This document shows positions 1-10,109 of a DNA stretch of 64,000 bases, piece by piece. This stretch comes from Bacillus sp. ISL-51 (GTDB taxonomy: Bacteria > Bacillota > Bacilli > Bacillales > Bacillaceae). Made by a program: the position numbers and the translations under genes. The notes under the pieces are model-generated. The model saw only the letters and a list, made by a program, of their open reading frames with translations. It searched no databases and was not told the origin of the DNA. Position 1 is the first letter of the stretch; the number at the start of each line of letters is the position of its first letter. The stretch lies in the NCBI RefSeq assembly GCF_018613535.1, contig NZ_JAGGQB010000007.1, positions 1 through 64,000 of the forward strand, read 5' to 3'.

Positions 1-1
1 C

Positions 2-24
2 AAAAACGGGGGTCAGTCCCCAAA
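2..24 (-). terminator. Terminator of nadE
   Basis: Reading the minus strand after the nadE stop, a GGGG-ACTGA-CCCC hairpin is followed by GTTTTTG. It is a short but plausible Rho-independent terminator at the window edge. Confidence 0.55.
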
Positions 25-42
25 AAGGGAGGTTTTTTAGTT

Positions 43-861
43 CTATTTCCACCAATCATCAAACATAGATGCCGGCACCTGGCGTTTATGCTCAGTGCTC
101 ATATAGCGTTTTTCGAGCGCCTCGGATACTTCGGCTGAGACCTCTTTGCCTTCTAAATAGTCATCGATATCATTGTAAGTGATGCCTAGTTCGGTTTCGT
201 CCGTTTGCTGCGGTTTGTCATCCAGCAGGTCGGCTGTCGGTAATTTCAGGTACAGGCGTTCCGGCGCGCCCAGCTCCTCTAATAAACATCTGCCCTGGCG
301 TTTCGTTAAGCCTGTCAGCGGCAATACATCGGCGCCGCCGTCTCCGTACTTCGTGAAGAAACCGGTCACCGCTTCAGCAGCATGGTCGGTTCCAATGACG
401 AGCAAGCCTTCTTGTCCGCCGATGGCATATTGTGCGATCATTCTCGTTCTGGCCTTTACATTTCCTTTGTTAAAGTCAGACAACTGATCTCCGGTTTCTT
501 TTTTGTATTGATCAGCAAATGCGCTGACCGTGGTTTTAATGTCAAATGTCCATGATTTGTCAGGCTTGATAAATGTGAGCGCCATTTGGGCATCATCCTC
601 GTCCTGCTGTGTGCCGTGCGGCAGACGCACGGCGATGAATTCGGCATTTCCGCCTTCTTCTCTGATACTTTCCACAGCCATTTGGGCGAGACGGCCCGCA
701 AGCGTTGAATCCTGGCCGCCGCTGATGCCTAATACAAAGCCTTTAGCACCCGTTTTTTTCACATATTGTTTAAGAAAATTCACCCTGTCCTCAATTTCTT
801 GTTTCGGATCAATTGATGGCTTTACGTGTAGATCGTTCATAATATGTTGTTGCATGCTCAT
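43..861 (-). CDS. nadE: NH3-dependent NAD+ synthetase
   Basis: The enzyme amidates nicotinic acid adenine dinucleotide to NAD+ using ATP and ammonia, the last step of NAD synthesis, in the cytoplasm. The 272-residue product carries the N-type ATP pyrophosphatase loop SGGQDST near residue 46, and the KYGDGGAD segment around residue 180 is typical of the family. It has no glutaminase domain, so it is the ammonia-dependent type. An upstream in-frame ATG at 894 exists, but the ATG at 861 is chosen because GGAGGAGTG lies just upstream and the length then equals that of B. subtilis NadE. The gene is monocistronic with its own terminator. Confidence 0.96.
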   Translation of the reverse strand: MSMQQHIMNDLHVKPSIDPKQEIEDRVNFLKQYVKKTGAKGFVLGISGGQDSTLAGRLAQMAVESIREEGGNAEFIAVRLPHGTQQDEDDAQMALTFIKPDKSWTFDIKTTVSAFADQYKKETGDQLSDFNKGNVKARTRMIAQYAIGGQEGLLVIGTDHAAEAVTGFFTKYGDGGADVLPLTGLTKRQGRCLLEELGAPERLYLKLPTADLLDDKPQQTDETELGITYNDIDDYLEGKEVSAEVSEALEKRYMSTEHKRQVPASMFDDWWK

Positions 862-992
862 TCCAATCACTCCTCCTGCACTGTTCTTTATCATTCATTT
901 CCCTCTCATGACGAAAATGAATCATGCCACTATGTACGACTCTGTTAAATATAGCACAGGTACTGATTTTAAGTGAACAATACACGCAGTGG

Positions 993-1589
993 TCAGCTGA
1001 TTTCCACGCGCAGCGCCGTGATGCTTTCTCCATTGCATTTCCCTTTTTCAATCGGGCATGACGAAAACGCAACCACAAGATCCATCTCCGCCCGAAGCCG
1101 CACATAATCGCCGGCGTCAGACAGCGGCGTCTCGACAGACAAATTCCCTTTTTCATCAAGCACCGTATTCATAAAGATCGCGAACGGATAATGCATATGC
1201 GGCCGCGGCACGCCAAACTGTTCAAGAGCCCCGCTCATATTGTCGTAACACGTATCCTGCAGCTCGTCTTTATGCTTTCCGTATAAGAGCCTGTTCATAT
1301 CCGGACGGCATGCCGGCAGAAGCAGGTCGTGCTTGCCGACTGTATCTTCAATTAGCGTCAGCATCGGCTTGTACAAATTCGAATAAATATGATTGCCGAC
1401 TTTTACATTGATGGACTGGTTGGCATCGATGGTCGCGCCCTGATCAAGATGCTCATAAAAGTCCTTGGCATGGTACGCCGTAAAGTCAGCCACCTGCTGT
1501 CCTTCCACATCAACTACTTTAATGATTTGCCCTTTATGCACTTTCAGCCCGAGTCCTTTTTTCGGCGGAACGATAAATTGCTGTGTCAT
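993..1589 (-). CDS. ycgI: YcgI, urea carboxylase-associated (DUF1989) family protein
   Basis: A 198-residue cytoplasmic protein without signal peptide or membrane segments. The DUF1989/urea-carboxylase-associated family includes the carboxyguanidine deiminase subunits CgdA/CgdB; the exact reaction of YcgI is not established. Cysteines sit where this family keeps metal-ligand-like residues: DLLLPACRPD, DTCYDN and the C-terminal FSSCPIEKGKCNG. The start at 1589 (MTQQFIVPPK) is chosen over 1682 because GGAGCAGG precedes it and the length matches the B. subtilis protein. It is divergent from the amino-acid permease ycgH, with about 120 bases between the starts, which suggests a shared substrate. 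Function inferred only at family level. Confidence 0.85.
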   Translation of the reverse strand: MTQQFIVPPKKGLGLKVHKGQIIKVVDVEGQQVADFTAYHAKDFYEHLDQGATIDANQSINVKVGNHIYSNLYKPMLTLIEDTVGKHDLLLPACRPDMNRLLYGKHKDELQDTCYDNMSGALEQFGVPRPHMHYPFAIFMNTVLDEKGNLSVETPLSDAGDYVRLRAEMDLVVAFSSCPIEKGKCNGESITALRVEIS

Positions 1590-1711
1590 CGGCCTGCTCC
1601 TTTTTTCTTCTATTATGACCCCCGCCGTTTGTTTCATGTAAAGCAATTTATTGGATGTATATTCTCCTTCCGCTGGCCGCAATCTAATCTTTGATAAAGG
1701 GGTTGAACTTC

Positions 1712-3043
1712 ATGGGTAAATCACAGGACCAGCCTAAAGGAAATCTGGACTGGTGGCAGCTGTCCTTAATCGGCATCGGCTGCACAATCGGAACCGGCTT
1801 CTTTCTCGGTTCGAGCATCGCTATTGTCAAAAGCGGATTTTCCGTGCTAATCTCGTTTCTCATCGCGGGGCTCGGCACATACTTTGTCTTTGAACAGCTC
1901 GCAAAGCTTTCGGCAAAACAGCCTGAAAAAGGATCTTTTTGTGCTTATGCGAGAAAAGCGTTCGGTACATGGGCCGGTTTCAGTAACGGATGGGTATACT
2001 GGTCGTCAGAAATGCTGATCACCGGAAGCCAGCTGACAGCCATCTCGCTGTTTACGAAGCATTGGTTTCCAAATGTGCCGCTTTGGGTTTTCGCCTCGAT
2101 CTACGCGGTTCTCGGTCTGTTGATTATTTTTACGGGGCTGTCCGTTTTTGAAAAAACAGAGCATGTTCTCGCGGTTGTCAAAACGGCGGCGATTTTTATG
2201 TTTATCATCATCGCTGTTTTAGCGCTGTGCGGCATTTTTTCGTCTCACAAACCGGACATACATGTTCCGAGTGAATCAAAGCATTTGTTTCCTTACGGAG
2301 CGATGGGATTATGGACGGGGCTGATTTACGCGTTTTATGCATTTGGAGGAATTGAAGTCATGGGGCTGATGACGGTTCATTTGAAAAAACCTGAGGAAGC
2401 GGCAAAGTCGGGTAAACTGATGCTCGCCGTTTTGGCGGTCATTTACGTCATATCTATCGGCCTTGCGCTGCTTTTAGTGCCTTTACACAAATTTACCGAG
2501 CAGGACAGCCCGTTTATCACATCTCTTAAAGGCTTTCATTTGAATGTCGTCCTTGATATTTTCAACGGCATTTTTATTATTGCGGGTTTTTCTACGCTCG
2601 TCGCGTCTCTGTTTGCGGTGACGACATTGCTCTGTACAATGGCTGATGACGGAGATGCGCCAAAATGCTTTACGTTAAAAGAAGGAAAAAAGGTATGCTG
2701 GCCGGCGCTCGGACTGACGTTTGCCGGGCTTATCGTTTCGATCCTTTTGTCATTGGTGCTGCCGAAAAATATTTATGAGCATATGACCACTGCGGCGGGA
2801 CTGATGCTTCTTTTTACGTGGATGTTTATTCTCTTTTCCAGCAAGAAGCTAACCGAACCGACAAAGATGGGAAACACGCAGATTTTTGCCGCCATGGTGC
2901 TGATTATCGCGGCTGTATCCGGCACGCTGTTTGAGAAATCAAGCAGGCCCGGTTTCTTTGTCAGCTTATGTTTTCTCGCCATCATTGCCGTTGTCACGTG
3001 GATTGTGCAAAAAAAACAGGGACAGCGCTCTGCCGGTTCATAA
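1712..3043 (+). CDS. ycgH: YcgH, APC-family amino-acid permease
   Basis: A 443-residue integral membrane protein with about 12 hydrophobic segments. The N-terminal motif GIGCTIGTGFFLGSSIAI is the signature of APC-superfamily amino-acid/amine:H+ transporters, and the central YAFYAFGGIEVMGLM segment is the conserved TM6 region. The ATG at 1712 follows AAAGGGG by a good distance; a TTG at 1691 would lie upstream of that ribosome site. The substrate is unknown. The divergent YcgI and the downstream YcgG/YcgF suggest an amino acid or guanidino compound. Its stop is separated by one base from the stop of the converging ycgG, with no obvious terminator between them. Confidence 0.9.
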   Translation: MGKSQDQPKGNLDWWQLSLIGIGCTIGTGFFLGSSIAIVKSGFSVLISFLIAGLGTYFVFEQLAKLSAKQPEKGSFCAYARKAFGTWAGFSNGWVYWSSEMLITGSQLTAISLFTKHWFPNVPLWVFASIYAVLGLLIIFTGLSVFEKTEHVLAVVKTAAIFMFIIIAVLALCGIFSSHKPDIHVPSESKHLFPYGAMGLWTGLIYAFYAFGGIEVMGLMTVHLKKPEEAAKSGKLMLAVLAVIYVISIGLALLLVPLHKFTEQDSPFITSLKGFHLNVVLDIFNGIFIIAGFSTLVASLFAVTTLLCTMADDGDAPKCFTLKEGKKVCWPALGLTFAGLIVSILLSLVLPKNIYEHMTTAAGLMLLFTWMFILFSSKKLTEPTKMGNTQIFAAMVLIIAAVSGTLFEKSSRPGFFVSLCFLAIIAVVTWIVQKKQGQRSAGS

Positions 3044-3044
3044 T

Positions 3045-3806
3045 TTATTTTGTCTGTTTAAATAATCCTTTCAAAAATGAAAAGGGGCATTTTGACACCT
3101 GCTTTTCATCATCACGGAGGAAATATTGCTTCCATTCTAAATTGTCTTTTCCTCCGTACCATCCTAAATGAGGATGAAGCGGGGCTTCGTCATATGCCTC
3201 TAAACGTTTTCTGATCAGCCTGCTCATGTTCCGGCCGAACGCGGTTGAATCATTTAACCCCTCGAACACCCATCTGGGCTGAAACGCCAGCATAAAAAAC
3301 GGGAAGCTTCTGCTTTGTCTCGCTTCATGCGCAGGCGTCGCGCACAAGATAAAATACGGCTCGCCGTCAAAACAAAATTCCCATTTATAATGTTCAGGAT
3401 CTTTCGGAAAGTCTTCAGGCCAATCTTTCGGGTCGTGCTCACTCAGCCGGTTTAAAAATGACCAGAACAGCTCCTCATATTCCTCAATTGAGTAATGCTC
3501 CGCCAAATCTTCGGGCGTATCAAAGATCACAAGCAGCGACGTATATTTTCCGGTGTTTCTTGATATCTTTCCGTATTCGGACAATAAGAGCCCCAGCTCC
3601 TCTGCCGTCGTCTGCTTTCGGGGATCACCCGCAAAGGAAATACGGAGCTGATCTGTTAAAAACCCCTGACGGCCTGGTATGCACGGAAACGTGTCCGCCT
3701 CATCCCCCACTTTTTCAGACAAGAGCTCAAAGGCGATTTTCTGCCACTTCGGCAGCTCCAATATTTTTTGCTCGAGGCAACTTTTTGTGTATAACTTGCT
3801 TGCCAT
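3045..3806 (-). CDS. ycgG: YcgG, YqcI/YcgG-family (GntA-like) protein
   Basis: A 253-residue cytoplasmic protein of the YqcI/YcgG family. Family knowledge: GntA, the haem-dependent N-hydroxylase of guanitoxin biosynthesis, belongs to this family, so YcgG may be a haem enzyme that N-oxidises an amine or guanidine; this is inference. Visible family features are the FPCIPGRQGF segment (residues 40-49), an RQSRSFPFF segment and the HPHLGWYGGKDNLEWKQYFL stretch near the C-terminus. GGAGGTGGG lies 4 bases before the ATG. It precedes the LysE-type exporter ycgF only positionally; both are on the minus strand with ycgF upstream, 67 bases apart, so they could be co-transcribed. Confidence 0.85.
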   Translation of the reverse strand: MASKLYTKSCLEQKILELPKWQKIAFELLSEKVGDEADTFPCIPGRQGFLTDQLRISFAGDPRKQTTAEELGLLLSEYGKISRNTGKYTSLLVIFDTPEDLAEHYSIEEYEELFWSFLNRLSEHDPKDWPEDFPKDPEHYKWEFCFDGEPYFILCATPAHEARQSRSFPFFMLAFQPRWVFEGLNDSTAFGRNMSRLIRKRLEAYDEAPLHPHLGWYGGKDNLEWKQYFLRDDEKQVSKCPFSFLKGLFKQTK

Positions 3807-3873
3807 CGACCCACCTCCAGTATCGTCAAGTTACGATATGACGGAGATAGGCGATGGGTGACAGTCCTTCCCT

Positions 3874-4503
3874 TTACGAAATGAGCAATTGAATGCCCTG
3901 CCATCCGAAATATAAACCAAACGCAATGAGTGACAAGCCCGCAACGGCTGTCAGCCCCCGCAGCGCTTTTTCATGAAGCAGATTTCTGAATGTGCTCGCG
4001 GCAATCGCCATGCAAAAATCCCAGATTAAAATGCCGAGAAGTATGCCGGAGCTGTAAATTAGAAGCTGGTTCGCGTTGAAGGATTCGGCGGTTTTGGCGA
4101 GGATGCTGCCGTAAATGCCAAGCCAAAATAAAATGCTCAGCGGATTAGAGAGAGAAATAAAAAATCCGGATCCAAACGTTTTGTGAAATGACGGCTTCCC
4201 TCTCCCGCCCCTTACATTCATAGCTTCTCTTATATTTCTTAACGTTTCAATTCCCGTATAGGTCAACACAAAAAAACCGAATAGCCACAAAAACGTTTTC
4301 ACCAGCGGAGCGGTCAAAAAATGGGACAGCCCGAAATAAATTAAGATCATGTACAGTCCATCCGCCATCATGGCGCCAAGCCCGAAAATCCAAGCATGCC
4401 AAAAGCCGTTTTTGATGCCTTTGTCAATTTGCGCTGCATTGACCGGTCCGACAGGCGCAGACAATGACAGCCCGAGAACGATGTAGCTTAAAAAGATGTT
4501 CAT
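3874..4503 (-). CDS. ycgF: YcgF, LysE-family amino-acid exporter
   Basis: A 209-residue inner-membrane protein with about six hydrophobic helices. The N-terminal LGLSLSAPVGPVNAAQI is the LysE/RhtB exporter signature (SAPVGP). The family exports basic or small neutral amino acids; this member's substrate is unknown. The start at 4503 is chosen because the upstream GTG-like start at 4518 lacks spacing from AGGGGGAAG. It lies between ycgE (MarR) upstream and ycgG downstream on the same strand, with 63 bases to ycgE, so a ycgE-ycgF-ycgG transcript is possible. Confidence 0.9.
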   Translation of the reverse strand: MNIFLSYIVLGLSLSAPVGPVNAAQIDKGIKNGFWHAWIFGLGAMMADGLYMILIYFGLSHFLTAPLVKTFLWLFGFFVLTYTGIETLRNIREAMNVRGGRGKPSFHKTFGSGFFISLSNPLSILFWLGIYGSILAKTAESFNANQLLIYSSGILLGILIWDFCMAIAASTFRNLLHEKALRGLTAVAGLSLIAFGLYFGWQGIQLLIS

Positions 4504-4566
4504 TGGCTTCCCCCTCATTCATGCAACTTGTACAAGTTATTCGGGAATCAGCCGGGCTATGATACA

Positions 4567-5028
4567 TTATTTCAATTTCTCAAGCTCTTTCTCCATAATA
4601 TCCGTGGCTTTTCCTAAAAAATCAAATATCAGTTCAAGCTCTTCTTCTTTATATTGCCGGCAAAGGCTGACCGTGGACTGGGATAAGGAGCTGAACAGCT
4701 GCTTCACATTGGCCTTCCCGGCTGTTAACGGCACAATGATGACCCGTCTTCTGTCTTCGGGGTCTTTTTTTCTCATCGCATACCCCGCTTTTTCAAGCCT
4801 GTCGATAAGAGCCGTAACCGAACCCGTGCTGAGTCCCGTTTTCTTTCCAAGCTCTCCTGCGGTCATCGGTCCTAATTCATTTAAAATATCAGCTGATTTC
4901 AAATCGGTGGGGAACAGACCGAGAGATTGAGCGGCCGCCTGATGAAAAAGAATCGTCCGGGTGGCCATCTTTCGAAAAAGCTGTACAGCAGTTTCCTCCA
5001 TCTCACTTCTGGCATTTCTTGTTGACAA
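4567..5028 (-). CDS. ycgE: YcgE, MarR-family transcriptional regulator
   Basis: A 153-residue winged-helix protein. The MTAGELGKKTGLSTGSVTALIDRLEKAGYAMRKKDPEDRRRVIIVPL span is the MarR recognition helix and wing, with the DxR wing motif DPEDRR. The start codon is TTG at 5028, preceded by GGAGG. It is divergent from the multidrug transporter mdr. The 114-base gap contains a perfect palindrome (5055-5075) expected of a MarR operator, so YcgE is a likely repressor of itself and of mdr; that link is inference. Confidence 0.9.
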   Translation of the reverse strand: MSTRNARSEMEETAVQLFRKMATRTILFHQAAAQSLGLFPTDLKSADILNELGPMTAGELGKKTGLSTGSVTALIDRLEKAGYAMRKKDPEDRRRVIIVPLTAGKANVKQLFSSLSQSTVSLCRQYKEEELELIFDFLGKATDIMEKELEKLK

Positions 5029-5054
5029 CTGACAGTCCTCCCTATAAAATCAAT

Positions 5055-5075
5055 TTATCTTGACGATCAAGATAA
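5055..5075. promoter_or_regulatory. MarR-type operator palindrome between ycgE and mdr
   Basis: Two perfect 9-base arms, TTATCTTGA and TCAAGATAA, are separated by CGA. The size and symmetry are typical of MarR-dimer operators, and the site lies between the divergent MarR gene and the efflux pump. YcgE as the ligand is inferred from position. Confidence 0.75.
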
Positions 5076-5142
5076 TTAACGGCCAAGTTAATATGATCAT
5101 AGCAAATCTGATCATAAAAAGTAAGTATGGGAGGAAAAAAGT

Positions 5143-6675
5143 ATGGAACCAAAAGCCGCAAAGGACGCCTCGACGAAATTTGTCGTCCTCGGGCTGCTGC
5201 TGGGCATTTTAATGTCAGCTATGGATAATACAATAGTAGCCACGGCGATGGGAAATATCGTGGCTGATCTCGGAAGCTTTGATAAGTTCGCATGGGTCAC
5301 CGCATCTTATATGGTGGCTGTCATGGCCGGTATGCCGATTTACGGCAAGCTGTCTGATATGTACGGGCGGAAGCGTTTCTTTTTATTCGGACTTATTCTT
5401 TTCTTAATCGGGTCCGCTTTATGCGGGATCGCCCAAACAATGGATCAGCTCATCATTTACCGTGTCATTCAGGGAATCGGCGGGGGCGCCTTGATGCCGA
5501 TCGCCTTTACGATCATTTTTGATTTATTTCCGCCTGAGCAGCGCGGAAAAATGTCGGGCATGTTCGGCGCCGTTTTCGGCCTGTCCAGCGTTCTCGGACC
5601 GCTTTTAGGCGCACTCATCACCGACTCCATCAGCTGGCACTGGGTGTTTTATATCAATGTGCCGATCGGCGTTTTATCACTGTTCTTCATTCTTCGTTAT
5701 TATAAGGAATCACTTGAGCACAAAAAGCAAAAAATCGACTGGGCCGGCGCTATTACTTTAGTGGTGTCCATTGTATGCCTGATGTTTGCGCTTGAGCTCG
5801 GAGGCAAAACGTATGACTGGAATTCCGTTCAGATCATCGGCCTGGTCGCCGTATTTGCGGTTTTCTTTATTGCCTTCTTTATTGTAGAAAGAAAAGCGCA
5901 GGAACCGATTATTTCGTTTTGGATGTTTAAAAACCGTTTGTTTGCCACGGCGCAGATTTTGGCTTTCCTTTACGGAGCCACGTTTATTATTTTAGCCGTG
6001 TTCATTCCGATTTTTGTACAGGCTGTGTACGGAAGCTCTGCGACTAGCGCAGGCTTTATTTTGACACCGATGATGCTCGGTTCGGTCATCGGCAGTATGA
6101 TCGGCGGAATCTTCCAAACGAAAGCGAGTTTCCGTAATTTAATGCTGATTTCGGTTGTCGCTTTCTTTATCGGAATGCTGCTGCTTTCCAATATGACACC
6201 GGATACTGCGCGGGCGATGCTGACAGTGTTTATGCTGATTTCCGGATTCGGCGTCGGCTTTAACTTCTCACTGCTTCCGGCAGCGTCTATGAACGACCTT
6301 GAGCCGCGTTTTCGCGGAAGCGCCAATTCAACAAACTCTTTTTTGAGATCATTCGGCATGACTCTCGGCGTTACGATTTTCGGAACCATTCAGACGAATG
6401 TGTTTTCGAATAAGCTGTCAGATGCCTTCAGCGGCATGAAAGGAGCGGGCGGCGCGATGCAGAATATGGGCAGTCCCCAGGAGATTTTCCAAGCCGGCAC
6501 GCGCTCTCATATTCCGCCGCAAATTTTAGATAAGATTATTGACGCGATGTCTCAAAGCATCACATACGTCTTTATGCTTGCATTGGCGCCGATTGTCATT
6601 GCAGCCATTACCGTTTTGTTTATGGGAAAAGCGAGAGTGAAAACCTCTCAGGAAATAGCGAAAAAAGCGAATTAA
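5143..6675 (+). CDS. mdr: Mdr (Bmr3), EmrB/QacA-type multidrug efflux transporter
   Basis: A 510-residue MFS transporter of the DHA2 (14-helix) class that exports hydrophobic drugs by H+ antiport. The first helix has the DHA motif LMSAMDNTIVATAM, the loop 2-3 motif A is GKLSDMYGRKRFF, and motif C follows as GAVFGLSSVLGPLLGA. A good GGGAGGA site precedes the ATG. Divergent from ycgE with a palindrome between them; the downstream terminator is shared with ldh. In B. subtilis the homologue confers puromycin, norfloxacin and tosufloxacin resistance when overexpressed. Confidence 0.93.
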   Translation: MEPKAAKDASTKFVVLGLLLGILMSAMDNTIVATAMGNIVADLGSFDKFAWVTASYMVAVMAGMPIYGKLSDMYGRKRFFLFGLILFLIGSALCGIAQTMDQLIIYRVIQGIGGGALMPIAFTIIFDLFPPEQRGKMSGMFGAVFGLSSVLGPLLGALITDSISWHWVFYINVPIGVLSLFFILRYYKESLEHKKQKIDWAGAITLVVSIVCLMFALELGGKTYDWNSVQIIGLVAVFAVFFIAFFIVERKAQEPIISFWMFKNRLFATAQILAFLYGATFIILAVFIPIFVQAVYGSSATSAGFILTPMMLGSVIGSMIGGIFQTKASFRNLMLISVVAFFIGMLLLSNMTPDTARAMLTVFMLISGFGVGFNFSLLPAASMNDLEPRFRGSANSTNSFLRSFGMTLGVTIFGTIQTNVFSNKLSDAFSGMKGAGGAMQNMGSPQEIFQAGTRSHIPPQILDKIIDAMSQSITYVFMLALAPIVIAAITVLFMGKARVKTSQEIAKKAN

Positions 6676-6712
6676 AAAAGCAGTACATGGCATTTGTCAT
6701 GTACTGCTTTTT
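6674..6712. terminator. Bidirectional terminator, mdr/ldh
   Basis: A long hairpin (AAGCAGTACATG ... CATGTACTGCTT) has an A-run before it and a T-run after it, so it can serve both converging genes. Confidence 0.88.
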
Positions 6713-6715
6713 CGT

Positions 6716-7675
<960 letters not shown>

Positions 7676-7707
7676 TCATCCTCCAGCGTTTCGTGGTGTC
7701 GTTTTAC

Positions 7708-7748
7708 TTGTGAAGTATTTCACATTTATATTGTGCAACATTTCACAA
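7708..7748. promoter_or_regulatory. Two Rex operator sites upstream of ldh
   Basis: TTGTGAAGTATTTCACAT (7708-7725) and TTGTGCAACATTTCACAA (7731-7748) both fit the Rex consensus TTGTGAAnnnnTTCACAA, the first with one mismatch at its end. Rex releases DNA at high NADH/NAD+, which would induce ldh under fermentation. The sites lie 39-79 bases upstream of the start codon. Confidence 0.85.
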
Positions 7749-7976
7749 ACTTTTGCAAGAGAAAAGTTTTGCTTTTTTATAAAAGTCGGCTGGAAGGAAT
7801 ATTGCGATCGTTCTTTTTTTTACTTATTAGAAAATAAGAAAATGTACTTAAAGCTGAATTGGCTTTTGTCCTTTACCCGATGCTGATGCCGCTCATACAT
7901 ACATTGCGAAAGCAAACAGAAAAGCCCTTAAGGGGTAAAAAGCCAGACCCCGCTTGAAAGAAAGCAGGGTCTTTTT
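7749..7976. other. Intergenic region where amyE lies in B. subtilis
   Basis: About 230 bases without a gene. In B. subtilis 168 the alpha-amylase gene amyE sits between ldh and ycgB; nothing resembling it is present. The stretch holds AT-rich promoter-like DNA and, at 7947-7976, the terminator hairpin GACCCCGCTT ... AAGCAGGGTC with T-runs, which can serve ycgB. Confidence 0.7.
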
Positions 7977-8450
7977 TCAGCTTTTTTTGCGAGATCTTCT
8001 ATAAATCAGCCTTACTGCAACATAACGGATCAGGAAAATAAACATGCTGCATACGAGAAACAAAGCGATCAATTTCAGCCATCCTGTTAAGTGATGCGGG
8101 ATTCCTTGGTCGTACATAGTAATCAGCGTAATGATCACGGAAACGGCCAGCGTTTCCCCCATTTGCCGCCTGATTTGTTTTTTCAATGTTTCTTCAGAAT
8201 GAATAACCGGCAGCAAAATCCCCGATGCAGCTGCTCTGATGCAATAATAAACGATGATAATGAAGAAAACCGCCAAGCTTCCGGCCCATTCTCTAAACGG
8301 ACAATCTAACACAAGTCCGCGTACGATGATGTCGAGCAAAGACAGGGTGCCTATTAGCATTCCGACTTCTGACCAGATAATTCGTTCTTTCTCTTTCACA
8401 CTCTCACTCTTTCCATTCACGCTTGAAAGTCTGTTATGCTGATTATTCAT
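7977..8450 (-). CDS. ycgB: YcgB, small membrane protein
   Basis: A 157-residue protein with a charged N-terminal 35 residues and then about four hydrophobic segments (for example LIGTLSLLDIIVRGLVL and FLVCSMFIFLIRYVAV). The C-terminus is basic (RRSRKKS). It matches B. subtilis YcgB in position and size; no biochemical function is known. The start at 8450 follows GGAGGAAGTC; an in-frame start at 8639 would overlap ycgA and is rejected. It lies 92 bases downstream of ycgA on the same strand. Confidence 0.8.
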   Translation of the reverse strand: MNNQHNRLSSVNGKSESVKEKERIIWSEVGMLIGTLSLLDIIVRGLVLDCPFREWAGSLAVFFIIIVYYCIRAAASGILLPVIHSEETLKKQIRRQMGETLAVSVIITLITMYDQGIPHHLTGWLKLIALFLVCSMFIFLIRYVAVRLIYRRSRKKS

Positions 8451-8542
8451 GACTTCCTCCCGTATTTTTATGAATGGCTTACACCTCTCATTATATCTCG
8501 CCGGTTCACAATGATAAACTGAAATCCTCGGCAAAATGTTCT

Positions 8543-9988
8543 TTAATAAGGTCCCCATTTGATCAAAACGCCTATACAGATGAACACAAGGCCGATGACA
8601 AACCAAATCAGCGCAAGCGGGACCATGAAACGGAGCCACTTCACGTATGGAATGCCGCTTGCCGCCAGCACCGCCATCAGGACGCCCGATGTCGGATTCA
8701 CACAGTTCACAACTCCTTCCCCGAGCATCACCGCTTCAACCGCTACCTGTCTTGTAATTCCCATCAAATCAGCGAGCGGAGCCAATATCGGAATAAACAC
8801 AACAGCCTCTCCCGACCCCGATGAAATGAGAAAATGCAGCAGGGCGCTGGCGACATACATTCCGATCGCGCCGGCCATCGGGCTGAAGCCGTGTAAAAGA
8901 GAAGCAAGCCCATTGACAACCGTATCAAGCAGTTTTCCGCTTTCCAGAATAACAGAGATGCTTCTCGCCATTCCGACGATCAGCGCTCCGTATATCAGGC
9001 CCTGGCAGCCCGTGATAAACGTTTTTGCGATATCGTTTGCCGCCATTCCCCCTATCAGTCCCGAAGCGATCGAGATAAAAATAAACACGGCGGCCATCTC
9101 CGAATCGGACCAGCCGAGCGTAAGGGCGCCATATAAAAAGCCGGCAAGCGACAGGGCGGAAACAGCCAAAATCAGCTTATGGCGAACTGTAAACAGGACG
9201 GGCTTGTCCGCCGTTTCAGAAGCTTGCGGAGCGGGGCCCGATGCCGGAAACCAATTGCTTCCCAATAAACTGCCATCTTTTGATTTCTTTAATTTTTTTG
9301 TATACCGGTAAATGTATAAAATAGAAGAAAGCAAAAAACATATGTAGATGGCTGTACGCAATCCAATGCCTGAGAAAAGCGGCAGCTCAGCAATACTTTG
9401 TGATAAACCAAGCGGCGATGGAGATAAAATCGTGGCATTAAATCCCGCATAGCAGCCGATATAGATGACGGCCGCGCCCGCCACGGCATCCCATTTCAGC
9501 GAACGGGCGACAATCAGACCGATCGGAATAAAGCCGATCACCGAATTCACGACGATTCCGGTCGTGCCGAGAATTGAAAATAACGCACCGACGATCGCGA
9601 TAAATAGCAGCTGTTTTGTGCGGAACGTACTGATGACGTTATTGATCAAGCCATTAATGGCACCCGTTTTTTCTAAAATCGCAATGGTGCCTCCGGTAAA
9701 CAGAATTAAAAAGATAATGGGCGCCGAGCTTGTCATTCCTTCCTGAATAGCGGTAAAAAAGCCGATCGGGCTGACCGGAGATTGATCAAGCGAATGATAG
9801 CTTCCCGGCACCGCGGACGTCACCTCACCCTTTGTCACCCTGTCAAATTCCCCCGCCGGAACGACATACGACGCAACCGCGCATAGCAAAGCGACAATAA
9901 ACAGCAAAACATAGGCATCCGGCATGGTAAATGATTTTTTCTTTTTCAATACAGGTTCAGCCTTCGGCACAGTCATATGTGTCACCAT
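8543..9988 (-). CDS. ycgA: YcgA, YfcC/DcuC-family transporter
   Basis: A 481-residue membrane protein with 11-13 predicted helices. It belongs to the YfcC/C4-dicarboxylate anaerobic carrier-like group, whose members include putative arginine/ornithine antiporters and basic-amino-acid or peptide transporters. Diagnostic stretches are [11 protein letters not shown] at residue 40, the glycine-rich [22 protein letters not shown], and near the C-terminus [19 protein letters not shown]. The true start may be ATG 9976 (MTVPKAEP), which is better spaced from GGTGA. It diverges from the aminoacylase-like amhX, so peptide or acyl-amino-acid uptake feeding AmhX is possible; that is inference. Confidence 0.85.
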   Translation of the reverse strand: MVTHMTVPKAEPVLKKKKSFTMPDAYVLLFIVALLCAVASYVVPAGEFDRVTKGEVTSAVPGSYHSLDQSPVSPIGFFTAIQEGMTSSAPIIFLILFTGGTIAILEKTGAINGLINNVISTFRTKQLLFIAIVGALFSILGTTGIVVNSVIGFIPIGLIVARSLKWDAVAGAAVIYIGCYAGFNATILSPSPLGLSQSIAELPLFSGIGLRTAIYICFLLSSILYIYRYTKKLKKSKDGSLLGSNWFPASGPAPQASETADKPVLFTVRHKLILAVSALSLAGFLYGALTLGWSDSEMAAVFIFISIASGLIGGMAANDIAKTFITGCQGLIYGALIVGMARSISVILESGKLLDTVVNGLASLLHGFSPMAGAIGMYVASALLHFLISSGSGEAVVFIPILAPLADLMGITRQVAVEAVMLGEGVVNCVNPTSGVLMAVLAASGIPYVKWLRFMVPLALIWFVIGLVFICIGVLIKWGPY

Positions 9989-10109
9989 CCCGTTCTAAAT
10001 TTATAAACTATTCAGAAAATACAGATATGTGCTATATTATAAACAGACCTATATCTTGTTTCAATATAAAAAAATAAAGAAATCAAACATTCGAAGGAGG
10101 ACATATGGC

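Noticed and set aside
179..1159. Several open frames overlapping nadE and ycgI (for example 179-487, 530-976, 809-1159)
   Set aside because: They lie in other frames of well-supported genes, lack ribosome sites and have no recognisable sequence.
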